Assembly: GCF_016863655.1 (NCBI RefSeq) | Contig: NZ_BOPH01000152.1 | Location: 1 to 61,464 of the forward strand | Source of the DNA: Virgisporangium ochraceum | GTDB taxonomy: Bacteria > Actinomycetota > Actinomycetes > Mycobacteriales > Micromonosporaceae | Length of the DNA: 61,464 bases | Reading direction: 5' to 3' | Shown here: positions 34,099 through 43,256 of the stretch, piece after piece | How the letters are laid out: every line of letters begins with the position of its first letter | Position numbering within the stretch: position 1 is the first letter of the stretch | Program-made: the position numbers and the translations under genes | Notes under the pieces: model-generated | Databases searched by the model: none | Told to the model about the DNA's origin: nothing | What the model saw: only the letters and a program-made list of their open reading frames with translations

Positions 34099-36109
34099 GA
34101 GCACGTCCGGCTACCGGCTCGGCATCGACTTCGGCACCTCTACCACGGTCGCGATCCTGGCGTCGCCGGACGGGCGGCTTCGGCCGCTGCTCTTTGACGC
34201 GACCCCGTTGATGCCTTCGGCCGTGTTCTGCGGGGGCGGCGACGACCTCAGCGTGGGGGCTGACGCGCTGCGGGCGGCAATGTCGGGCCCTGCTGGTTTC
34301 GAGCCCAATCCCAAACAGCGGGTCGACGAGGGCACGGTGCTGCTCGGCGAGCGGGAACACAGAGTCGTCGAACTCATTGCGGCCGTGCTGCGGCCGTGTG
34401 CGCGTGAGGCGTTCGCTGTGGCCAAGACGCCGCTGACGGAGGTGGTCGTCACCCACCCGGCCGCGTGGGGGCCGGCGCGGTGTGCGGTGCTGCGAGAAGC
34501 CGCCTCCCGGGCAGGGCTGGCCGGCGCCCGTATGATGCCTGAGCCGGTGGCGGCCGCCGCGTACTTTGCGTCGCTCGTCCAGCCGCCCTCGCGTCCCAGC
34601 GGATGCCTGTTGGTCTACGACCTCGGAGCAGGAACGTTCGACGTGAGCGTGCTGCGGTGGACTGCCGACGGGTTTCGGATCGTCGCGGTCGACGGACTGG
34701 ACGATGTCGGCGGCCTCTACCTCGACGCGGTGATCGTCGAGCATGCCGCGGCGCAGACCGCCGACGCGAGAGACGAATGGCGGCGGCTACGGCAACCTGA
34801 GACCTATCCCGACCGACAGGCCCGCCAGGCGCTGTGGCAGGGGGCCCGCGCGGCGAAGGAGTTGCTGAGCCGCAACGCCCAAGCCGAGTTGTACGTGCCC
34901 ATCGTCGGCCGGAGCCTGCATGTGACCCGGGAGGAGTTCGAGGCCGCCATACGTGGGCCGCTCAGCACCACCGTTGCGCTCACCACGGAGCTACGCCGGC
35001 GGGTCGTGGCGGCCGAAGAGCAGGCCGAGCTCATGCTGATCGGCGGTGCCTCCCGCACGCCGCTTGCCGCCACCCTGCTGCTCCGGGCACTGCAGATAGC
35101 TCCGACAGTTGTCGACCAGCCCGAACTTGTCGTCGCTGAGGGTGCGCTCCTGGCACCGGCCGACATCCCGCCGCCTGTGGCGGCCGTTCACACTCTCCCG
35201 CCTCCCGTAGGGACCGCGTGGCCTCCGCCAGAGCCCCGGTTTCGCGGCGTCGCTGCGGTGCCGCCGCCGACTCCGCCGGCACCCACCCAGGTCGACCGCC
35301 CGACCGCAGACGAGCCCAGCCAGTTGACCGCGTTGCCAACGGAGCAAGCGACCACCGTGCTATTGACGATGCCGACCGCGAAGGCGGCCAGGCTGATCAG
35401 CCGGTTGCCGACTGCAGTGGTCGAGCGGATCGTCGCGGCGACGGATCCCGCCCGCCTGGGCCGGTTGCTTGCCCTGCTCCGTCCCTTCCGCGCCGCCGGG
35501 ATCATCAGCAGGATGGATGACGGACAAGCGCTGGTCGCGCTGCGCTCGCTTCCACCCGAACGCACCACCGAGGTGCTGGACCGGATGCCAGGCCCCCGCG
35601 CAGTCCAGCTGGGCCGCAAGCCGGTCGCACGGCAGCCGATCGCACAACAGCCGGTCCCGCGGCCGCGCAAACCGCTCGCCGTCGGACCGTCGACCGCCCC
35701 GGGCCGGGCGTTGACAGCCGCCCCTGGAGGGTCAGCGCCGCTCGCCGACGTCACTGCTGTTTCCGGCTACGACCGAACCGAGGCACGGGGCAGCGGTGAC
35801 AGCTGGGTCAGGTGCGAACGCTGCGACATCGTCATGAAAGGCAGGAGCCTCAGCCGGCACATAGACAAACACGACGCCACTTCACCCCGTCCCGCCACAC
35901 TGACCGGGCCCATCGTGCCGCCGTCACCTTCATCGGCGCCGGCCCCAACCGCGCCCGCGATGAGCCTCCGACGCGACGAGCTCCGACAGCGGGTCCGAGC
36001 CGGCACGCCCGACGAGTTCACGACCTGCCCGGCCTGCCGTGCGAAGGTCAAGTACAAGAATCTGCTGCGGCACGTCGACCGGGAGCACCACGCGACGACA
36101 GCGCGATAA
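34097..36109 (+). CDS. Hsp70-like ATPase with MgtE-N-like region and two zinc fingers
   Basis: 670 residues from ATG 34097. Residues 1-355 are an actin-fold Hsp70 nucleotide-binding domain: phosphate 1 LGIDFGTSTTVAIL, VVVTHPAAWGPARCAVLREA, phosphate 2 LLVYDLGAGTFDVSVL and adenosine LMLIGGASRTPL. The peptide-binding domain is absent. After a Pro-rich linker, residues ~412-500 hold helical repeats (ARLISRLPTAVVERIVAATD, GIISRMDDGQALVALRSLPP) like the MgtE intracellular N-domain. Two C2H2-like fingers follow: C573/C576...H587/H591 (RCERCDIVMKGRSLSRHIDK) and C644/C647...H659/H664. The fingers suggest nucleic-acid or protein binding. DnaK-like conflict or chaperone roles are possible. Confidence 0.88.
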   Translation: MSTSGYRLGIDFGTSTTVAILASPDGRLRPLLFDATPLMPSAVFCGGGDDLSVGADALRAAMSGPAGFEPNPKQRVDEGTVLLGEREHRVVELIAAVLRPCAREAFAVAKTPLTEVVVTHPAAWGPARCAVLREAASRAGLAGARMMPEPVAAAAYFASLVQPPSRPSGCLLVYDLGAGTFDVSVLRWTADGFRIVAVDGLDDVGGLYLDAVIVEHAAAQTADARDEWRRLRQPETYPDRQARQALWQGARAAKELLSRNAQAELYVPIVGRSLHVTREEFEAAIRGPLSTTVALTTELRRRVVAAEEQAELMLIGGASRTPLAATLLLRALQIAPTVVDQPELVVAEGALLAPADIPPPVAAVHTLPPPVGTAWPPPEPRFRGVAAVPPPTPPAPTQVDRPTADEPSQLTALPTEQATTVLLTMPTAKAARLISRLPTAVVERIVAATDPARLGRLLALLRPFRAAGIISRMDDGQALVALRSLPPERTTEVLDRMPGPRAVQLGRKPVARQPIAQQPVPRPRKPLAVGPSTAPGRALTAAPGGSAPLADVTAVSGYDRTEARGSGDSWVRCERCDIVMKGRSLSRHIDKHDATSPRPATLTGPIVPPSPSSAPAPTAPAMSLRRDELRQRVRAGTPDEFTTCPACRAKVKYKNLLRHVDREHHATTAR

Positions 36110-36470
36110 CCGGCTGGATGCGCTGGGGTCGCACCGACCCGAGGCCATGCACTCGGATTCTGCCGAGGCCGGTCGATACCGCCCGCCGAACCACGCCCAC
36201 GACACTGTCGTCTGACCGGGAAAGCTCGGCCGGGCTTGTGAGACCTCGTGTACCAACATCCGGCGCCGTATCCGAGAGGCACCCCCGACCGCGGCTCACG
36301 GCATCTGCATCTCGTTCGCGATCTTCTCGGTCGATGCCGGTGGCGCGATGTCCGCGTCGCGGCGACAAGCGGCGTGAGCTAACCGGTCGAGTACGCAGCG
36401 CGCCTGCTTTGTCGGAGATCAGCCAGATGTTTACGGGGTGATGCGGGGCTGAGGCGCTGCGTCTGGTGGT
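36110..36470. other. 361-bp gap with no supported gene
   Basis: Between the Hsp70-like gene and the small membrane-protein gene, which converge. No gene, hairpin or repeat is convincing. Short open frames lack starts and family likeness. Confidence 0.3.
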
Positions 36471-36737
36471 TCAGCGGTTGGCGGTGCGGGTCAGCAGGTG
36501 ACCGCGGAGTCGGTGCAGTTGGGGCATGAGGCCGTACATGACGATGGGCACCGCGATGGTGGCGAGCACGAGCGTGCGCAGTACGGGTGTGAGGGTGGCG
36601 AGCCAGTCGCCGAGTGCCAGGTTGAGGATTGTCAGGGTCGGGAAGACGGCGAGCCAGATCATGACGGCGAGTTGGTGCCTGCTGGGAGGTCCGGCCGCCG
36701 CTGCCTGGGGGTTGGTGTCAGAGCTGGGCGTGGTCAT
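36471..36737 (-). CDS. small membrane protein
   Basis: 88 residues from ATG 36737. Two membrane helices: VMIWLAVFPTLTILNLALG and VLRTLVLATIAVPIVMYGL, then a basic end with HRLRGHLLTR. Similar small proteins often accompany oxidoreductase or monooxygenase genes in actinobacteria. It lies 30 bp downstream of the thioredoxin-reductase-like gene and is probably co-transcribed. Function unknown. Confidence 0.75.
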   Translation of the reverse strand: MTTPSSDTNPQAAAAGPPSRHQLAVMIWLAVFPTLTILNLALGDWLATLTPVLRTLVLATIAVPIVMYGLMPQLHRLRGHLLTRTANR

Positions 36738-36767
36738 GGTGTCTCCGATCGAAGAGTTGTGTGTGGG

Positions 36768-37685
36768 TCACGATTCTTGTTCGTAGCCGGCGACGGCGAT
36801 GCGGACGTCGTCGTCGACGAGGTCGGCGTTGAGGGCGATGGCGGCTGCGGATCCGGCGCCGGCGGCGGTGATGACCTGGGCGCGGGGGTCGACGACGTTG
36901 CCGGCGGCCCAGACGCCGGGGACGCTGGTGCGGCCGGTCGGGTCGGTGGTGGCCCACCCGTCCTGGTCGGTGTCGCAGCCGATGGCGGCGAGCAGGTGAC
37001 CGGTGGGAACGAACGTCGGCGGTACGAACAGTGCGTCGCGCGGTACGACACATCCGTCGCTCATGAGTACGCCGCGCAGCTGGTCGTCGTCGACGACGAG
37101 TTGTTCGACGGTTCCTTCGACGATGCCGACGGCGCGGACGGTGAGCTGGGTGCGTTCGGCGTCGGTGAGGGTGGCGGGCGGGGTGAAGTAGACGAGGTCA
37201 TGGGTCCACTGGCGCACGATGTGGGCGTATCGGACGGCGCCGGGGGTGCCGCCGAGGACGCCGAGTTGCCGGTCGCGGACCTCGTGGCCGTGGCAGTATG
37301 GGCAGTGCAGCACGTCGCGGGCCCACCGCTGCCGCAGCCCTGGAATGTCGGGCAGTTCGTCGCGCAGGCCGGTGGTGACCAGCACACGGCGAGCCGATAG
37401 GCATTGGCCGCCGGCGAGCGTCACATCGAAGCCGGTCCGGCTGTCCCCGGCCAGCCCGTCGACGATCTCGCCGCCGTAGTGCTGGACCTCTTTGCGGCCC
37501 ACCGCCAGCAGCTCACCGGGTGGCAGGCCGTCGCGGGACAGGTAGCCGTGCATGTGGGCGGCGGTGGCGTTACGTGGAGCGCCGGCATCCACCACGAGGA
37601 CCTTGCGGCGGGCCCGGGACAGGACCAGGGCCGCGGACAGACCGGCGGCGCCTCCGCCGATGATGATCACGTCGTACTGACTCAT
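36768..37685 (-). CDS. NAD(P)/FAD-dependent oxidoreductase, thioredoxin-reductase-like
   Basis: 305 residues from ATG 37685; GTG 37691 is two codons upstream. FAD motif YDVIIIGGGAAGLSAALVLSR, redox-active DVLHCPYCHGHE (CxxC), NAD motif LGVLGGTPGAVRYAHIV and the second FAD motif SVPGVWAAGNVVDPRAQ. The CPYC is in the position of the TrxR active site. No thioredoxin gene is next to it. It is divergent from an XRE-cupin regulator, a common pairing, which suggests that regulator controls it. Confidence 0.92.
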   Translation of the reverse strand: MSQYDVIIIGGGAAGLSAALVLSRARRKVLVVDAGAPRNATAAHMHGYLSRDGLPPGELLAVGRKEVQHYGGEIVDGLAGDSRTGFDVTLAGGQCLSARRVLVTTGLRDELPDIPGLRQRWARDVLHCPYCHGHEVRDRQLGVLGGTPGAVRYAHIVRQWTHDLVYFTPPATLTDAERTQLTVRAVGIVEGTVEQLVVDDDQLRGVLMSDGCVVPRDALFVPPTFVPTGHLLAAIGCDTDQDGWATTDPTGRTSVPGVWAAGNVVDPRAQVITAAGAGSAAAIALNADLVDDDVRIAVAGYEQES

Positions 37686-37719
37686 GCCCACAGCGTCGTA
37701 CCGTCGCCGTGGGTGACCA

Positions 37720-38367
37720 ATGGATGTTGCCGTTACCGGGAAAAGAGAGTGGGATCAACCCGTGCATGCAACTGGGCCGGACGGTGCGGACGCTCCGGGC
37801 GTCGCGGCGGCGCTCGAGCACGTCGGGATGCGGCTCAAGCGCGTGCGCCGGCTGCGGCGGATGACCCTGACCGCGGTCGCGCAGTCCACCGGAATCTCCA
37901 AGAGCACCCTGTCGCGGTTGGAGAACGGTCAGCGGCGGCCGACCCTGGAGCTGCTCCTCGCTCTGTCGCAGGTGTACCGGGTGCCGTTGGACGACCTCGT
38001 CGGTGCGCCGGAGGTCGGCGATCCACGCATCCGGCTCAAACCGGGCCAAGTCAAAGGCCGCACCGTCATTCCGCTGACCCGCCAGCCGGACGGCATGCAG
38101 GCCTGGAAGATCGTCATCCCGACCACCAAGGTGACGCCGGAGCCGCGCGCCCACGACGGCTACGAGTGGATCTACGTGCTGTCGGGCCGGATGCGTCTCG
38201 TCCTAGGCGACCAGGACTGGGTACTGGGTGCGGGCGAGGTCGCCGAGTTCGACACCCGGGTACCGCACTGGTTCGGCAGCACCGGCCAGGAACCCGCTGA
38301 AATTCTGAGCATCTTCGGACGCCCCGGCGAACGGATGAGCGTGCGGACGAAACCCCCGCAGGGGTAA
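37720..38367 (+). CDS. XRE-family regulator with cupin domain
   Basis: 215 residues from ATG 37720; GTG 37761 (MHATGPDG) is also possible. HTH: VGMRLKRVRRLRRMTLTAVA, STGISKSTLSRLENGQRRPT, LELLLALSQVYRV. The cupin follows: PRAHDGYEWIYVLSGRMRLV, LGAGEVAEFDTRVPHWFGS, with EILSIFG. The cupin probably senses a small ligand. It starts 34 bp from the divergent TrxR-like gene. Confidence 0.92.
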   Translation: MDVAVTGKREWDQPVHATGPDGADAPGVAAALEHVGMRLKRVRRLRRMTLTAVAQSTGISKSTLSRLENGQRRPTLELLLALSQVYRVPLDDLVGAPEVGDPRIRLKPGQVKGRTVIPLTRQPDGMQAWKIVIPTTKVTPEPRAHDGYEWIYVLSGRMRLVLGDQDWVLGAGEVAEFDTRVPHWFGSTGQEPAEILSIFGRPGERMSVRTKPPQG

Positions 38368-38443
38368 CCGTGGCGTCGGAGACCGCCGGAGCCTTGGCGG
38401 CGGGATCGGATCGTTGCAGGCTGCGGCCGTCTATCCTCCGGTG

Positions 38444-41176
38444 ATGGAGCCGAGGCTGGTTCTAACGACCAAGCTGTTCGCGCCGGCCCGGCGTACGCGC
38501 CTGGTCGGGCGCCCCCGTGTGCACGAGCGGCTCGACGCCACATTGGAGACGGGCCACCGGTTGACGCTCGTGTCGGCTCCGGCGGGCTTCGGTAAGACCA
38601 CCGCGCTCGGTGACTGGCTCACCGGCCTGAGCCAGCGGCATGGACACGTGGGATTCGGCTGGCTGTCCCTCGATGAGGGTGACAACGATCCGACGCGCTT
38701 CCTGACGCACCTGGTCGCCGCCCTTCAAAGCTCCGGGATCGACCTGGAGGCGGCAGTTGTCGAGTCGTTGTCCACCCCGTCCACCACCCCGTCCACGAGC
38801 CCGTCGGCCGATGCGCTGAGCCTGCTGGTCAATGAGCTCGCTCGGGTCGCCGAGCACCAGCCGGCCAGACAGTGGATCGTAGTTCTCGACGACTACCACG
38901 CGATCGGGTCGTCCGACGTCCATGAGGCGGTGACGTTCCTGCTCGATCACCTTCCGGACCGGCTGCATCTGGTCGTGGCGACCCGCGCCGATCCGGCGCT
39001 GCCACTGGCCCGATTACGTAGTCGCGGGCAACTGTGTGAACTACGTGCCGACGATCTGCGGTTCACCTCCGTCGAGGCGCACGAGTTTCTGACCCGGGTG
39101 ATGGGCTTGGAGCTCACCGCCGATGACATCGACGCGCTGGAGGACCGCACCGAGGGCTGGATCGCCGGGCTGCAGCTGGCCGCGCTCTCGCTACGTGCCG
39201 TCACGGACCGGGACGAGATCGCCGAATTCATTGGGGCTTTCACCGGAAGCAACCGGTTCGTCATCGACTACCTGGCCGACGAGGTTCTCGCCCGTCAGAC
39301 CGAGCACGTTCGCGGTTTCCTGCTTCACACCGCCGTTCTGGACCGGCTCACCGGCGCGCTGTGCGATACCGTCACCGACGGCGTCGACAGCACCCGGACG
39401 TTGTACGACCTCGAACGGGCGAACCTGTTCGTCGTGCCGCTGGACAGTGAGCGCCGCTGGTACCGATACCACCATCTGTTCGCCGACGTGCTCCGCGCCC
39501 GGCTGCTGGCCGAACATCCTGAACAGGTGCCGCAGCTGCACCGGCGGGCCAGCGGGTGGTTCGCCGCCGGCGGCATGGTCGACGACGCGGTCCGGCACGC
39601 CGTCGCGGGCGGGGACTTCGACCACGCCGCCTCTCTGGTGGAACAGGCCGTGCCGGACATGCGGCGCACCCGGCAGGACGGCGTACTGCTGACCTGGATG
39701 CGGTTGCTCCCGGCGCCGGTGATCCGCCGAAGCCCTGTCCTCAGCCTCGTGTCCAGTTGGGCGGGGCTGATTGCCGGCGACCTGGACGCGGCCGAACGGC
39801 GGCTCGACGACGCCGAAGCGGCCCTCGCCGCCGGCGCCCGGGATCCGGAACTCGCGGCGACGTGGGTAGACAACGAGGATCTGCGCATGGCACCGGCGAT
39901 GGTCGCCGTATACCGGGCATCGCTGTCACAGGCCCGCGGCGATGTCGCCGGCATCGTGCGCCACGCCCGCCACGCCCTGGACCTGGCCGGACCGGACGAC
40001 CACTTCGTGCGTGGCGCCGCCGGCGGGTTTCTCGGCCTGGCGGCCTGGGCGGCGGGCGACGTCGAGGCGGCACTGTCCACGTTCGCTGACGCGGTACGTA
40101 GCCTGCGTGCCGCCGGTAACGCCGTCGATACGCTGGACAGCACCGTGGTTCTCGCCGACATGTCGGTTGCTGCCGGCCGACCGGGCCGCGCCCGCTGGCT
40201 CTACGAGCAGGCGCTGCGAACCGCCACCACCGGCGGCGCACCGTACCCGCGGGCGACGGCGGACCTGCATGTCGGTCTGGCCGATCTCGACCGGGAACGT
40301 GACGACCTCACCAACGCCCGGGCGCACCTTGAATCGGCCCGGGCGCTCGGGCAGCGCGGGTCGATCACCGAGAACCAGCACCGCTGGTACGTCGTCATGG
40401 CGCAGGTCTGCGCGGCCGGTGGCGACCAGGACGCGGCCATGCGGCTGCTCGACCAGGCAGAGACGCTGTACCGGCATGGTTTCTACCCCGATGTCCGCCC
40501 CATCGCCGCGTTGCGAGCGCGCATCCGGATCGCCGGTAGGGACCTGTCCCCGGCGCGGGGCTGGGCCGAGGACCGGGGCATCAGCGTCGACGACGAACCG
40601 GACTACCTGCGCGAGTACGAACACCTGACCCTGGCCCGACTGCTGCTCACCGACGGCGGATCGCGTCCCCTGCTCAGGTTTCTCGACCGGCTGCACACCG
40701 CGGCCGTCCGGACCGGCCGCCACGGCAGCGTGCGCGAGATCCGGATGTTGCAGGCCCTCGCCCATCACGCCGACGGTGACCCGAAGCGGGCGCTCACCAC
40801 CCTCGGCCGCAGCCTCCTGGAGACCCCCGAACCGGACGGCGTGGTTCGGCTGTACCTCGACGAAGGCGCCCCGATGACAACCCTGCTACGGCAGGCCGTC
40901 GCCGCTGCCGACGAAGCGCTTCGGTCGCAGGCGCAACGGATTCTGAAACGTGCGGCAACGCCTGAACCGCAGGATGCCCCGCCCGAACGGTTGAGCCACC
41001 GCGAACTGCAGGTGCTCCGGCTCCTTGCCACCGACCTCACCGGCCCGGAGATCGCCCGCGAGCTGTACGTCACACTGAACACGCTGCGCACCCACACCAA
41101 GCGGATCTTCACCAAGCTCGACGTGACCACCCGTGCCGCCGCGGTCCGCCGCGCCCACGACCAGGGCCTCCTGTAG
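38444..41176 (+). CDS. MalT-like LuxR-family (LAL) ATP-dependent regulator A
   Basis: 910 residues from ATG 38444. Walker A in SAPAGFGKTTALGDWL (GFGKTT near residue 48), Walker B QWIVVLDDYHAI, AAA/STAND relay VVATRADPALPLARLRSRG, then a winged-helix part and TPR-like repeats (residues ~400-830). The C-terminus is a LuxR HTH (LSHRELQVLRLLATDLTGPE, LYVTLNTLRTHTKRIFTKL). LAL proteins are activated by an inducer and ATP. 133 bp downstream begins a three-gene membrane operon with a four-box operator in between. Confidence 0.95.
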   Translation: MEPRLVLTTKLFAPARRTRLVGRPRVHERLDATLETGHRLTLVSAPAGFGKTTALGDWLTGLSQRHGHVGFGWLSLDEGDNDPTRFLTHLVAALQSSGIDLEAAVVESLSTPSTTPSTSPSADALSLLVNELARVAEHQPARQWIVVLDDYHAIGSSDVHEAVTFLLDHLPDRLHLVVATRADPALPLARLRSRGQLCELRADDLRFTSVEAHEFLTRVMGLELTADDIDALEDRTEGWIAGLQLAALSLRAVTDRDEIAEFIGAFTGSNRFVIDYLADEVLARQTEHVRGFLLHTAVLDRLTGALCDTVTDGVDSTRTLYDLERANLFVVPLDSERRWYRYHHLFADVLRARLLAEHPEQVPQLHRRASGWFAAGGMVDDAVRHAVAGGDFDHAASLVEQAVPDMRRTRQDGVLLTWMRLLPAPVIRRSPVLSLVSSWAGLIAGDLDAAERRLDDAEAALAAGARDPELAATWVDNEDLRMAPAMVAVYRASLSQARGDVAGIVRHARHALDLAGPDDHFVRGAAGGFLGLAAWAAGDVEAALSTFADAVRSLRAAGNAVDTLDSTVVLADMSVAAGRPGRARWLYEQALRTATTGGAPYPRATADLHVGLADLDRERDDLTNARAHLESARALGQRGSITENQHRWYVVMAQVCAAGGDQDAAMRLLDQAETLYRHGFYPDVRPIAALRARIRIAGRDLSPARGWAEDRGISVDDEPDYLREYEHLTLARLLLTDGGSRPLLRFLDRLHTAAVRTGRHGSVREIRMLQALAHHADGDPKRALTTLGRSLLETPEPDGVVRLYLDEGAPMTTLLRQAVAAADEALRSQAQRILKRAATPEPQDAPPERLSHRELQVLRLLATDLTGPEIARELYVTLNTLRTHTKRIFTKLDVTTRAAAVRRAHDQGLL

Positions 41177-41200
41177 CACCGCCTGTTAGCACCGCTGGGG

Positions 41201-41242
41201 TCACATCGCCGTTCACATCATGTGGTGACGCGGGCTCACCCC
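41201..41242 (+). promoter_or_regulatory. four-box operator A
   Basis: Four 7-mers: TCACATC (41201), TCACATC (41213), inverted GTGGTGA (41222) and TCACCCC (41236), with offsets of 12, 9 and 14 bp. The same geometry is found at 45987-46028. The region after it (TTCCTAGGTTTCAGGCAT, to 41265) is also alike in both. Likely binding site of LAL regulator A for the operon at 41310. Confidence 0.7.
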
Positions 41243-41309
41243 GTCGCTTCCTAGGTTTCAGGCATCTCCGGCGGCAACCCGCCCCGGACGGACCGGACAG
41301 GAAGCGCAC

Positions 41310-42002
41310 ATGACCATCACACCGACCACGCTGTACCGGGCGGCCGCCGTCGCCGCCGCCCTCGCCGGACTGATCTTCATCGGTGTCCAGATCAACCACC
41401 CGCACTCTGACGTCACCAACGTCGAGACAACCGAGTGGGCGGTACGCAACTCACTCAAGGTGCTGATGGCCGCGCTCGCGCTCGCTGGTATCACCGGCAT
41501 GTATCTGCGCCAGGTCACCCGGATCGGCGTGCTCGGCCTCCTCGGCTACCTCGCCCTGAGTGCCGGTTACCTCCTCGTGGCCAGCACCGCGTTCGTCTCC
41601 GCCTACGTCCTGCCCTCGTTGGCCGGCAGCAACCCGGGCTACGTCGACGACGTCCTGGCCGCGGCGACCAACGGAAGCGCCACGGGCGACATCGGCCTTC
41701 TGCAAACCGTCCTCCAGGTCCAGGGCTTCACCTATCTCGCCGGCGGCCTCGTCTTCGGCATCGCCCTCTATCGGGCCCGCGTCCTCGCCCGTTGGGCAGC
41801 CGTGCTCCTCGCCGCCGGAGGCGTCGTCACCGTCGCGCTCGCGGTCATGCCCGACGCCTTCTACCGCCTCCTCGCCTACCCCAACGGCATCGCCATGATC
41901 GGCCTCGGCTACGCGCTGTGGCGCTCCGTCCCGGCCGACACCGCGGCCGTGCGGATCCAGGTCGACGCCCCCTCCACGTTCACGGCAGCGGGTGCCGAAT
42001 GA
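41310..42002 (+). CDS. multi-helix membrane protein (DUF4386-like)
   Basis: 230 residues. About six membrane helices: RAAAVAAALAGLIFIGVQ, LKVLMAALALAGITGMYL, GLLGYLALSAGYLLVAS, QGFTYLAGGLVFGIALY, WAAVLLAAGGVVTVALAVM, GIAMIGLGYALW. Layout resembles DUF4386 proteins, as does the gene at 46362 of module B. First gene of operon A, coupled to the next gene by an ATGA overlap. Role unknown. Confidence 0.8.
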   Translation: MTITPTTLYRAAAVAAALAGLIFIGVQINHPHSDVTNVETTEWAVRNSLKVLMAALALAGITGMYLRQVTRIGVLGLLGYLALSAGYLLVASTAFVSAYVLPSLAGSNPGYVDDVLAAATNGSATGDIGLLQTVLQVQGFTYLAGGLVFGIALYRARVLARWAAVLLAAGGVVTVALAVMPDAFYRLLAYPNGIAMIGLGYALWRSVPADTAAVRIQVDAPSTFTAAGAE

Positions 42003-42715
42003 CCCGTCCCAGCGCCCCCCACACCCGGCCGGCAGCGCAGCGCCGGCCGGGCGGCGGCCCGGGCGGCTCGAGCTGGCGCGCCCCGCTGGCACTCATCGCC
42101 CTGAGTCTCATTCCACTGACCGCCGGGTCACTGCGGCTACTCGAGATCACGGGCGGCCCGCAGCTGCTGCCCACCAACCCGCGCGTCGACGCCTCCCCCG
42201 CACCTGTCGTCATACACATCCTCGCCGCAACCGTGTACGCACTCCTCGGCGCGCTCCAGTTCCCCGGCCGTTTTCGTCGCCGCCACCCCGGCTGGCACCG
42301 CACCTCCGGCCGCGTCCTGACCGGAGCCGGCCTGCTCGTTGCCAGCTCCGGGCTATGGATGACGCTGTTCTACCCGGGCGCACCGGGTGGAGACCTCCTG
42401 TGGGGCATCCGGCTGCTGGTCGGCTCAGCAATGGCCGCCAGCATCGTCGCCGGGTTCACCGCCATCCGCCGTCGCGACATCACCGCCCACCGCGCCTGGA
42501 TGACCCGCGCCTACGCCCTCGCCCTCGGCGCCGGCACCCAGGTCGTCACTCAGGGCACCGGCGAGGCACTCTTCGGCGCCGGCGACCTGAGCACCGCCAT
42601 CTCCGTCGGCTCCGGCTGGGTCATCAACGCAGTCGTCGCCGAATGGGTCATCCGACGCCCACGTTCCCACCGAACCGGCTCTGCGGGCAGCACCACATCG
42701 GTCGAATCACCATGA
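41999..42715 (+). CDS. DUF2306 membrane protein
   Basis: 238 residues from ATG 41999, overlapping the previous stop (ATGA). Six or so helices with the DUF2306 signature RRHPGWHRTSGRVLTGAG and HRAWMTRAYALALGAG, whose His/Arg suggest a haem-like or proton-linked site. The N-terminus is Pro/Arg-rich. Coupled at its end with the next gene (ATGA at 42712). Confidence 0.85.
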   Translation: MTRPSAPHTRPAAQRRPGGGPGGSSWRAPLALIALSLIPLTAGSLRLLEITGGPQLLPTNPRVDASPAPVVIHILAATVYALLGALQFPGRFRRRHPGWHRTSGRVLTGAGLLVASSGLWMTLFYPGAPGGDLLWGIRLLVGSAMAASIVAGFTAIRRRDITAHRAWMTRAYALALGAGTQVVTQGTGEALFGAGDLSTAISVGSGWVINAVVAEWVIRRPRSHRTGSAGSTTSVESP

Positions 42716-42984
42716 ACCGCCATCCCCGACCACCCGCCCCGATCACCTACGAACTGCGCATCCACGGACACCTCGACCCGCACTGGTCGACCTGGTTCGC
42801 CGGATTCACCCTCACCCCCGAAGACGACGGCACCACCACCCTGGAAGGAACAGTCATCGACCAGGCCGAACTACACGGCCTACTCACCAAGATCCGGGAC
42901 CTCGGCACGACACTCGTCTCAGTCACCAGTACCGACGCACCCAACCACGAACACGGCTCGACGACCGACCCGCCAGCGCGATGA
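42712..42984 (+). CDS. small conserved protein of LAL modules, copy A
   Basis: 90 residues from ATG 42712, overlapping the DUF2306 stop. Core ITYELRIHGHLDPHWSTWF, DDGTTTLEG, VIDQAELHGLLTKIRDLG, TLVSVTSTD is shared with the gene at 46051. A compact beta-alpha protein with no known function, often found next to LuxR regulators in actinobacteria. Its 3' end (HEHGSTTDPPAR) is repeated at 50061. Confidence 0.85.
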   Translation: MNRHPRPPAPITYELRIHGHLDPHWSTWFAGFTLTPEDDGTTTLEGTVIDQAELHGLLTKIRDLGTTLVSVTSTDAPNHEHGSTTDPPAR

Positions 42985-43010
42985 CCGGTCACTGCACTGG
43001 CGGCGCGTGG
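42946..43010 (+). repeat. direct repeat, copy 1 (3' end of the small gene)
   Basis: About 65 bp covering the last 13 codons of the copy A gene and ~25 bp after it, nearly repeated at 50061-50124. The shared part includes HEHGSTTDPPA and the sequence GGTCAC...TGGCGGCGCG after the stop. Confidence 0.7.
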
Positions 43011-43256
43011 ATACGGCCGGGCACCGGGAATCCCAGGGATGCTGCCGGCCCGAGCGCTGAGGCGTGGGTTGCCCAGTCAACGCGACCGGGTCGACGCGTG
43101 ATGCCCGGCCGCGATGCGGCGTCCGTCTCAGCATGGACCCGCCCCGGGGGTCTGCGACAGCAGCCAGGGCGGGTCACCGGCCGCGAACCGACCTAGGGAG
43201 CGGCTGCTAGCGCCACCTACGCTCATGGCAGGGCTGCCGAAGGGAGGGGACCGCCG

